Positions 26,757 through 33,895 of a stretch of DNA of 64,000 bases are shown piece after piece. Origin of the DNA: CALMUP01 sp035327305 (GTDB lineage Bacteria; Verrucomicrobiota; Kiritimatiellia; CAIVKH01). Location of the stretch: the NCBI GenBank assembly GCA_035327305.1, contig DAOLDL010000005.1, positions 1 to 64,000 on the forward strand. The letters are read 5' to 3'. The translations under genes and the position numbers were made by a program. The notes under the pieces are model-generated. The model did not search any database, was not told where the DNA came from, and saw only the letters and a list, made by a program, of their open reading frames with translations. Position 1 is the first letter of the stretch. The number at the start of each line of letters is the position of its first letter.

Positions 26757-29239
26757 TCGGGAATACCGACCACGCGGATTACATATTCCATGGACTTGCA
26801 ATCGGGGGATAATTCGGCCAACCGATTGGGGCGGGAGGCCAAAGCGTCGAGGTCCAGCACATTGCCGGACTTGGCTGTATCAAGGACAAAATACAACATA
26901 TCCGATTCTATAAGCTCACTCAAAAAGTGAGTGCCTAGCGAAGCGTCTGGCACGAGCTTTTCGTGCATGGTTACCCATTCACATACGGCGAGCATGTGAT
27001 TGATTTCACCAAATCTAACCGGAATGCCAAGTGATGGCTGGCGCGTTCCCCATCGACCCGGCCCGATCAGCAATACTGCCCGCTGTTCCTTGCCGCAGGA
27101 CTGGTTGATGCGTCCTATTGCACGGGCGACGGCATGGCGCTGTTGCTCGCCCAGTCGCGCATAAGCGGAGGGATCGACCACAATGCAGGTATCTATTCCG
27201 ATTCTGCGGCTGGCGCCGATTACGGGGCCTTGTTGCTGTAAAAGCACGCGAGTTCCGGATGCGTTCTCCTTGGCCGGGTTGGAATTATCGCTTCGGATTT
27301 GTAGCGGACGGCACTGAAGTAAATTGATCCGGTAGTCATCGCCACGGATGATATTAACGGCAAACTCGATGTCGATGGGGCACTCGTATGCATTCGACAA
27401 GAGTTTCAGTATTCGCCGGATATCCGCGGTGAAGCCTGTGTCCCGCAATAACGGATTAAACGTTAAAAGCCAACGCCGGTTTTCCGGGTGAATGTCAGCA
27501 ATCCGGTCAAAAGGTATATCTGCGTCTCCAGCCGCGAGATCGTCCACCCAGCCGGAAATCAATTTGTTTTCAACCAGGTCGAGGCAATCCATTTTCCGCT
27601 GGGATGCCTGATGAATTTCATCGACGGTCGATTCGGGTCGCAACAAGGGTTTGTTAAGCGCCACCAACCGGGTGTTGTCGTCGTCGGCACGATCGACGGC
27701 CCGCGTTCCGAGGCCGAAGACCAGGCGAATCACGCCGGCGTTGGGGTCGATGTCGGGATTCCATGCATAAGGGTTGTATGAAAGACCGACGCCCGCCAGA
27801 TGCGGATAGAAAAAACGTTTATGCGATGAGCCGGATACTCTCATGATAAGCAAAGCCATCTGTTCATCCCGGTTCAGAAGTCCGCGTCGTTGCCGGTAAC
27901 GCAAGGCATTTTCGCTCAAAGCGCTGGCATACACCCGGCGAATAGCGTTCAGCAAATCCTGCAGACGGGCGTCGAGCGGCCCCTGATTTACGCAAAAAAC
28001 ACTTTCGTATTGTCCGGCAAAAGCGTTGCCATAAGCATCTTCCAGCAACGAGCTGGAACGGACGATATATGGAGATTCGCCGAAGTATTCGAGCATTTCG
28101 CGCAAGCGCTGAATTACATGGTCCGGGAAAGTTCCATGGAAAATCAACTCGCGGGCCTCCTGGATTTCCCCGAGAAACGTGGATGGTTCGCGTTGTCGCT
28201 GGCGAATCCACCAGACCCGGTTTCGTACAAGAAATGTGTAATAAAGCTCCGTGCCGAGATAAAAAGAGTCGTGCGCCTCGAGCCGGTTTGCCAAATCCTT
28301 GTCGTGATGATTGACGATGGCCCGGGCCAGAAGCATGCCGACGGCTTTTCCTCCGATGGAACCGATGCCGATCATTCGGTTGTAGATGGCCATCAGATCG
28401 TCAAGGGTGAAGTAGGTGTTCGCCAATCGTATTATGCGCTCGTCGCCACTGATAAGCCATTCGAGGATTTGATGAAACAACCGGCTATGTTGACCGGTTG
28501 CGTCGGTCGGATTGGTTAAAGGCAAAGACCGCGCCTCTCCGAATGTGCGGTGCCATACATCCAGCGGTCCCTGGTCGTTCAAGCCGGCCCAGGCCAGGCT
28601 TGATAACAGCCCGGATATTTCCGCGCTGGAATTCACGGGTATAAAATCATCACCTTCCCGGACATGAATGGTGTTCATGACGCTGGTGGATCGGTATTGG
28701 ACTTTAAGGGGACGAATGTGCATGCGTCCGTCGCGGCGAAAAACATCGAGCATGAACTGGCATGTTTCCTCAATGGGTTTCGAGGCGAAATGGCTGTGAT
28801 GATTGCGATAAAGGGCGAAATAGGTCAGGGATTGATAATCCAGCAGGCGCGGACAGGTAAGCATGAAAAAATTTCCGAGCATGGCGTCGGATTGCCAGTC
28901 CGATGCGAGGTCGGATAAACAATCAAAAACATAGATGGCTCCACTTCCGACATCCGTGATGACCTGATGAACGGCATCGACAAAGCGTTCAAAACCCAGC
29001 GTCGGATCAGGATGGTAAATTTCCGGTCCGCTCGATTCGGGTATCAATTGCTCGTGGCGGGCGAATCGGAAATAAATAAGCCGCCTTCCGGTTTGGCAGG
29101 CGGCGAGGGCGTAGGGGAGTACGAGATCGCGGTAGTCATCGACTTCCTCAATTTGCCAGACCACGTTGTCGCCCGGCATCACGCCTTTCAATACGCGATC
29201 CAAGCCGGGCAGGCCCGTGGTGCAATCCATCATGGCCAT
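26702..29239 (-). CDS. Degenerate KaiC-like domain fused to PEP-synthase-type (PPDK_N) ATP-binding domain
   Basis: An 845-residue protein. Residues 1-200 read like a RecA/KaiC domain (TTGLPGLDRVLKGVMPGD, then a Walker-B-like AIYVFDCLSD near 101), but the GKT Walker A loop is replaced by acidic residues. Residues about 285-650 carry the ATP-grasp nucleotide domain of PEP synthase/PPDK: GIGSIGGKAVGML at 291-303 and YIVRSSSLLEDAYGNAFAGQ at 391-410. The central phosphohistidine and PEP-binding domains of those enzymes are missing. A C-terminal part has GPGRWGTRQPSLG. It may phosphorylate or sense a substrate; function is unknown. It follows gdhA on the minus strand after 32 bp. Confidence 0.75.
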   Translation of the reverse strand: MAMMDCTTGLPGLDRVLKGVMPGDNVVWQIEEVDDYRDLVLPYALAACQTGRRLIYFRFARHEQLIPESSGPEIYHPDPTLGFERFVDAVHQVITDVGSGAIYVFDCLSDLASDWQSDAMLGNFFMLTCPRLLDYQSLTYFALYRNHHSHFASKPIEETCQFMLDVFRRDGRMHIRPLKVQYRSTSVMNTIHVREGDDFIPVNSSAEISGLLSSLAWAGLNDQGPLDVWHRTFGEARSLPLTNPTDATGQHSRLFHQILEWLISGDERIIRLANTYFTLDDLMAIYNRMIGIGSIGGKAVGMLLARAIVNHHDKDLANRLEAHDSFYLGTELYYTFLVRNRVWWIRQRQREPSTFLGEIQEARELIFHGTFPDHVIQRLREMLEYFGESPYIVRSSSLLEDAYGNAFAGQYESVFCVNQGPLDARLQDLLNAIRRVYASALSENALRYRQRRGLLNRDEQMALLIMRVSGSSHKRFFYPHLAGVGLSYNPYAWNPDIDPNAGVIRLVFGLGTRAVDRADDDNTRLVALNKPLLRPESTVDEIHQASQRKMDCLDLVENKLISGWVDDLAAGDADIPFDRIADIHPENRRWLLTFNPLLRDTGFTADIRRILKLLSNAYECPIDIEFAVNIIRGDDYRINLLQCRPLQIRSDNSNPAKENASGTRVLLQQQGPVIGASRRIGIDTCIVVDPSAYARLGEQQRHAVARAIGRINQSCGKEQRAVLLIGPGRWGTRQPSLGIPVRFGEINHMLAVCEWVTMHEKLVPDASLGTHFLSELIESDMLYFVLDTAKSGNVLDLDALASRPNRLAELSPDCKSMEYVIRVVGIPDYKLEADMLRQCVVLSGD

Positions 29240-29248
29240 CGGTTGCTC

Positions 29249-29260
29249 CCTTTATAAAGG
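29249..29260 (-). promoter_or_regulatory. Palindrome overlapping the ribosome-binding site of the PPDK_N-like gene
   Basis: CCTTTATAAAGG is a perfect 12-bp palindrome in the 32-bp gap after gdhA. On the minus strand its right half is part of the Shine-Dalgarno AAAGGGAG for the start at 29239. It could be an operator or a small hairpin hiding the site; it may also be chance. Confidence 0.3.
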
Positions 29261-29271
29261 ACAGTATGAGA

Positions 29272-30615
29272 TCAAACCACGCCTTGATCAAGCATGGCAT
29301 CCGCAACTTTGACAAAACCGGCGATATTTGCCCCGAGTACAAGATTTCCGGGTTGGCCATATTCGCGTGCGGTTTCATTACATGTGCGGTGAATGGCGAC
29401 CATGATTTGGTGAAGGCGGCTGTCAACTTCCTCGCGCGGCCAGGAAATACGCATCGCGTTCTGGCTCATTTCCAGACCGGAGGTTGCAACGCCTCCCGCA
29501 TTGGCCGCTTTTCCGGGGCCATAGTGTATCTTTGCGGTAAGGAATGCATCCACGGCCTCGGGCGTGCTCGGCATATTGGCGCCTTCGCTTACCAACTTGC
29601 AACCGTTCTGCAAAAGCGCTCTTGCGTCATCACCGCTTATTTCATTTTGAGTGGCGCTGGGGAAAGCGCAGTCACAGGGGATGGACCACGGGTTGGTTCC
29701 CGCCATAAACGCACCGCCGAATTTGTTGGTGTACTCGCTTATGCGGCCTCGTTTGTTGTTTTTCAGGTCCATGACCCAGGCCAGTTTCTCGCGGTCGATC
29801 CCCTTTGGATCATGAATGGTACCTCCGGAATCGGACAACGATACGGGTTTGGCTCCGAGATCGATTAGTTTTTCCACGGTAAATTGAGCAACATTCCCGG
29901 AGCCGGAAATGACACATGTCTTACCTTCGAGGGATTGATTGACGGTCTTCAACATTTCCTGCGCAAAATATACCGCGCCATACCCGGTGGCTTCGGGGCG
30001 AATCAGCGATCCACCCCATTTCAATCCCTTGCCGGTCAATACACCTGTGAACTCGTTGCGAAGTCGCTTATACTGTCCGAACATATAACCAACTTCGCGA
30101 CCGCCCACGCCGATGTCGCCTGCCGGAACATCGGTGTCCGCTCCGACATGGCGTTGAAGTTCGGTCATGAAACTCTGGCAGAACCGCATGACTTCGGAAT
30201 CGGATTTGCCTTTTGGATCGAAATCGGAACCGCCTTTGCCTCCGCCCATGGGCAATGTGGTTAATGCGTTTTTGAATATTTGCTCGAAACCAAGAAATTT
30301 CAAAATGCTGATATTTACGCTGGGATGAAAACGTATGCCGCCTTTATAGGGGCCAATCGCACTGTTGTATTGAACGCGAATGCCGCGGTTGACCTGAATG
30401 CGTCCCTGATCATCCTGCCAGGGAACCCGAAATACAATCGCCCGCTCCGGTTCAACAATGCGCTCCAGGATCGCCATTTGCTGGTATTTTGGATTTTTTG
30501 CGAGAACGGGGGCCAGTGATTCAAGCACTTCACGGACAGCCTGAAGATATTCAAGTTCACCCGGGTTCCGTTTTTCCACTTCATTCATTACCTTGGCGAT
30601 ATATTCCATTTTCAT
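29272..30615 (-). CDS. gdhA: Glutamate dehydrogenase
   Basis: A 447-residue hexameric-type enzyme that interconverts 2-oxoglutarate plus ammonia and glutamate. KGGIRFHPSVN, PMGGGKGGSDFDPKG with catalytic Lys127, and the Rossmann segment CVISGSGNVAQF are all intact. The length and the N-terminus (VEKRNPGELEYLQAVREV) match the biosynthetic, usually NADP-linked, subfamily. The Shine-Dalgarno AGGAG precedes the ATG closely. It is divergent from the HhH-type gene across 103 bp; that gap has a palindromic TTTGATCAAA and AT-rich runs but no certain promoter. Confidence 0.96.
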   Translation of the reverse strand: MKMEYIAKVMNEVEKRNPGELEYLQAVREVLESLAPVLAKNPKYQQMAILERIVEPERAIVFRVPWQDDQGRIQVNRGIRVQYNSAIGPYKGGIRFHPSVNISILKFLGFEQIFKNALTTLPMGGGKGGSDFDPKGKSDSEVMRFCQSFMTELQRHVGADTDVPAGDIGVGGREVGYMFGQYKRLRNEFTGVLTGKGLKWGGSLIRPEATGYGAVYFAQEMLKTVNQSLEGKTCVISGSGNVAQFTVEKLIDLGAKPVSLSDSGGTIHDPKGIDREKLAWVMDLKNNKRGRISEYTNKFGGAFMAGTNPWSIPCDCAFPSATQNEISGDDARALLQNGCKLVSEGANMPSTPEAVDAFLTAKIHYGPGKAANAGGVATSGLEMSQNAMRISWPREEVDSRLHQIMVAIHRTCNETAREYGQPGNLVLGANIAGFVKVADAMLDQGVV

Positions 30616-30718
30616 CTTCTCCTAAAAAGCATGTGACTATGCGAATCGATTTTGATCAAATCAAGCTGAACATGTAATAAATGCAATATAAACATTATTT
30701 AAATAGGGGAATGCCTGA

Positions 30719-31687
30719 TTGAGTCATCATGTTGCCAGGGTAAATATTCCGCAAATTGAGAGATTTGCCGGTTGGATGAAGGAGGTGTCTTCCATCAAGC
30801 CGTTTGATTTCTGTAATCCGGGGGCCGGAGTAGTGTTTCCCGAGAATAATCAGGCGGGTGCGCTGGAGGCGCTGTTCTTTAATGCCGCACACCAGTTCGG
30901 TTTTTGGCATCTGGAAAACAATCGATATGCCCGGCCAATGGTTGCATGTGTTGGCGGCAAGGACCGAAAGGGATCGGACTTTGTGTTTTATTGCACCCAA
31001 CGGGCTTTGAACGGGGACGCCTCCTTTTTCGATCCCGCGAAGCTGGCTCTGATGACGGATCACGACTGTGACGCCTTTTTTCACGATGACCATGGTGTAA
31101 ATCCCATGCCCATGTGGCCGGATCATCTGGCGATCATGAAGAAGTATGCGGAGTGGTTTGTGCGTAACGGATTCCGCCCGGCTGATTTGGTGGAACGCGC
31201 CAACGCGGCGATTTACCCGTTGCAGACATTTCTCAAAATACTCCGGGATGTGCCGGGTTACATGGAGGATCCCCTGCAGAAAAAAGCCATGTTGCTGGCG
31301 ATTATGATGGAAAATCGCCCCGAACATTTCCTGCATGTTTCCGATCCGCAATCGGCGGTTCCGATTATTGATTACCACTTGCAGAGAAGTGCGCTTAGAA
31401 CCGGTCTGGTAGAGATTCTCGATGACAATTTGCGCGCAAAACTTGAGCGTCGCGAATGCATGGAAAAAAGTGAAGAGAAAGCGATTCGCGACATGGTCTA
31501 TGAAGCCATTCAATCCCTGGTGGATTTATCGGGACTATCCGTGGCCGCAGTGGACTATTTTTTCTTTATGAACCGGACGCGATGCCCGGAAATGTCCGAG
31601 CCGGTGTGTGCCGAGTGTCCGGTGCAATCCATCTGTCGACGCCACACCAAACTCTTTCAGCCGGTGTTCAGGACAACGTTTTATTAA
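30719..31687 (+). CDS. HhH-DNA-glycosylase-like protein with C-terminal Cys4 (Fe-S type) cluster
   Basis: A 322-residue protein I do not match to a named family. The C-terminus has C-x7-C-x2-C-x5-C (Cys289, 297, 300, 306), almost the endonuclease III iron-sulfur loop. Before it, IIDYHLQRSALRTGLV (Asp218, His220) resembles the glycosylase segment VDTHxxRxxxRLGL with the catalytic Asp. The N-terminal half has FFNAAHQFGFWH, which recalls queuosine-nucleosidase (Qng1) proteins, also glycosylase-like in fold. Base or nucleoside cleavage is therefore possible. The start is a TTG with AGGGG 10 bases before it; a TGA lies directly upstream in frame. The next ATG would be at 30776. Confidence 0.6.
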   Translation: MSHHVARVNIPQIERFAGWMKEVSSIKPFDFCNPGAGVVFPENNQAGALEALFFNAAHQFGFWHLENNRYARPMVACVGGKDRKGSDFVFYCTQRALNGDASFFDPAKLALMTDHDCDAFFHDDHGVNPMPMWPDHLAIMKKYAEWFVRNGFRPADLVERANAAIYPLQTFLKILRDVPGYMEDPLQKKAMLLAIMMENRPEHFLHVSDPQSAVPIIDYHLQRSALRTGLVEILDDNLRAKLERRECMEKSEEKAIRDMVYEAIQSLVDLSGLSVAAVDYFFFMNRTRCPEMSEPVCAECPVQSICRRHTKLFQPVFRTTFY

Positions 31688-31702
31688 CGCGAAATTTGAG
31701 GA

Positions 31703-32554
31703 TTAGGGGGTTTCCGCGGCCGGCGGTTCCTCGGCAACCGCTTCTTCTTGAATACCGGTTTCGATTGCTTCAGCAGACTTGATTGCCTCGGCAATTTCTT
31801 CGTCCGTAGGGCCAGCTTCAGCTGGGTCATCCAAAGTCGCCGTCATGGCGGATAACCGCTCGATGGTTTGCTGGATCAGTTCCTTTTGTTCTTCGCGCGA
31901 ACGCCTTTTTGCTTCGGCGATTGCTTCGCGTTCGGCCCGCAATTGAATTTCGCGTTCGGTGAACTGACGCGTTTTTTCCTCCAGTACACTGCGGACTTCG
32001 CCACGCACTTCATCGCGTTCCTGTCGAACGGCGCCAAGTTGTTCCTCGACCTTTTGGACTACGGCGGCCTGCGATGCGCGAGTGGATTGCAATTCCTGCT
32101 CAATGGCCTTCGCGGTTCTCGACTGTTCGTCGCGGGTGCTTAAAACCTCGGTGCGTACGCTGTCGAGCGTGGAAACCTGCCGTTGTGTTTCTTCGGCAAT
32201 GGTTTGTGCTGTGGCGGCCAATCTTTCGTCAACCACGGAAAGTTTCTCGACGGTAACTTGTTCGTTTTGCACGGATTTACGCATCATATAGGCCAGGCCG
32301 GCGGCGATGATGACGACGAGAAGCGAGGTGAAAATCACGTACCGACTCAATATACCTTGGCGTTTGATCGCACTGTGCATCTGGGCAATGGCCCGTTCCT
32401 GGCGTTCGGATTCGCGTTGACGCAGTTCGGTAAGTTTGCGCAATTGTGTGACCGCTTCGTTCAGCAGATCTGCTGAAACTTCCACTTTGTTCGTTGGGGC
32501 TTTTACAATTTCCGTAGGCTCTTCAGGTACAGGATTGACTTTATCTTCGCTCAT
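31703..32554 (-). CDS. Membrane-anchored coiled-coil protein of unknown function
   Basis: A 283-residue protein. Residues 25-68 are charged and helical, one membrane segment (YVIFTSLLVVIIAAGLAYMM) lies near residues 72-92, and residues 95-230 form a long Glu/Arg/Gln-rich coiled coil. The tail (about 235-283) is acidic and proline-rich. No catalytic motif is visible. It may be a structural or scaffold protein with a cytoplasmic N-terminus and periplasmic coil, or the reverse. It lies convergent to the HhH gene and divergent from dprA. Confidence 0.75.
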   Translation of the reverse strand: MSEDKVNPVPEEPTEIVKAPTNKVEVSADLLNEAVTQLRKLTELRQRESERQERAIAQMHSAIKRQGILSRYVIFTSLLVVIIAAGLAYMMRKSVQNEQVTVEKLSVVDERLAATAQTIAEETQRQVSTLDSVRTEVLSTRDEQSRTAKAIEQELQSTRASQAAVVQKVEEQLGAVRQERDEVRGEVRSVLEEKTRQFTEREIQLRAEREAIAEAKRRSREEQKELIQQTIERLSAMTATLDDPAEAGPTDEEIAEAIKSAEAIETGIQEEAVAEEPPAAETP

Positions 32555-32642
32555 GAAAATTCTCCTGGAATACGTTGATGACTCGTTTCCATGTTAAATC
32601 GCCGTCTGATTCCGAACAAGAATAAAACAGCAAAAAATCGAC

Positions 32643-32671
32643 TTGTTTTGGGCGTTTTTCGGATTTGTTAT
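32643..32671 (+). promoter_or_regulatory. Candidate promoter for dprA-topA operon
   Basis: TTGTTT (32643-32648), a 17-bp spacer and TGTTAT (32666-32671) precede the dprA start at 32731 by about 60 bases. It is a moderate match to a sigma-70 promoter in the divergent region upstream of dprA. Confidence 0.4.
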
Positions 32672-32730
32672 CCTTTTTTCTTGTACAAAACACCCTGCTT
32701 CTTTCAAATGTCGCCTTTTTCAAGGATGCC

Positions 32731-33873
32731 ATGATTCAGTCGTTTACCAGCAGAGAAGTCTATATTGCCTTCAACATGCTCGATCAGATCGGCCCGGTTC
32801 GCGCCCGGAAACTGATAGCCGCGCTTGGCTCTCCGGAAGCTGTCTTTACTGCTTCACCGGAAACGATTGCGCGTATACCCGGGTTTGGCCGGGAACTGGT
32901 AAATACCATTTGCACTGGTCGGGTTGCTGTCGATCCGATTGCCGAGGAAAAGAAAGCGGAGAAACTCGGAATCCGGCTGGTAACATTTATAGACCCGGAA
33001 TATCCCGCCGCCTTGAAGGAAATTCACGATCCGCCGTTGGTCCTCTATATCAAGGGAAGGATCACTGCGGCCGATCAGCATGCGATTGCCATTGTTGGTA
33101 CGCGACATGCCACCCATTACGGGGCATCGGTTGCTGATCGACTGACCTATGGCTTGTCCAAGGCGGGATTCACCATTGTCAGCGGACTGGCCAGAGGAAT
33201 TGATACCGTGGCGCATCGTGCGGCCATAAAGGCCGGCGGGCGTACTTTGGCCGTGCTTGGCGGCGCCATTGACAAGATGTATCCGCCGGAGAACGAAGAA
33301 CTGGCCGAAGCCATCACCGCCCAAGGCGCGGTAATAAGCGAGTATCCGTTAGGGCGTTCGCCGGACCGCCAGACTTTTCCGTACCGCAACCGGATAGTCG
33401 CGGGTATTTCAATGACCGGCATTGTGGTGGTGGAGGCCGGGGAGAAAAGCGGCGCGGTCATTACCGCCAATACGGCCTCCGAGCAGGGGCGTAATGTATT
33501 CGCTGTTCCGGGAAGAATTGATAATCCCGCCGCTCGTGGATGTCATGCTTTGATCAAACAAGGGGCGAAACTGGTCGAAACCATCGATGATATATTGGAT
33601 GATGTGCACATGCTTCTGCCCAAACATGTGGAGAAAAAAGCGGAAGCAATGCGCGCCATGCCCGACTTGCAACTTACCGGCGAGGAAGCCGAGGTGGTGA
33701 AAGCATTGGGGGGCGGGGGACTTCAGGTTGACGAATTGAGCAGAGCCTGTAATTTGAATGCGGCACGATTGAATTCCTTGCTGTTGGGATTGGAAATGAA
33801 GCGGGTGGTCAAGGTTCTGCCCGGTCGCCAAGTAGAGTTGCGTGATGGCCTGGCTGTTGCGCGTAAAGATTAA
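32731..33873 (+). CDS. dprA: DNA-processing protein DprA
   Basis: A 380-residue protein that loads RecA on incoming single-stranded DNA in transformation. The N-terminal helix-hairpin-helix part (NMLDQIGPVRARKLIAAL) is followed by the Rossmann-type core: AIVGTRHATHYGA, VSGLARGIDTVAH, TLAVLGGAIDKMYP and AVPGRIDNP. A C-terminal winged-helix-like segment ends it. The ATG at 32731 with AAGGA upstream is preferred to 32665. It leads a run dprA-topA-xer-waaA with short gaps. Confidence 0.94.
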   Translation: MIQSFTSREVYIAFNMLDQIGPVRARKLIAALGSPEAVFTASPETIARIPGFGRELVNTICTGRVAVDPIAEEKKAEKLGIRLVTFIDPEYPAALKEIHDPPLVLYIKGRITAADQHAIAIVGTRHATHYGASVADRLTYGLSKAGFTIVSGLARGIDTVAHRAAIKAGGRTLAVLGGAIDKMYPPENEELAEAITAQGAVISEYPLGRSPDRQTFPYRNRIVAGISMTGIVVVEAGEKSGAVITANTASEQGRNVFAVPGRIDNPAARGCHALIKQGAKLVETIDDILDDVHMLLPKHVEKKAEAMRAMPDLQLTGEEAEVVKALGGGGLQVDELSRACNLNAARLNSLLLGLEMKRVVKVLPGRQVELRDGLAVARKD

Positions 33874-33895
33874 CGAATAAACGTGACGGTTATAT

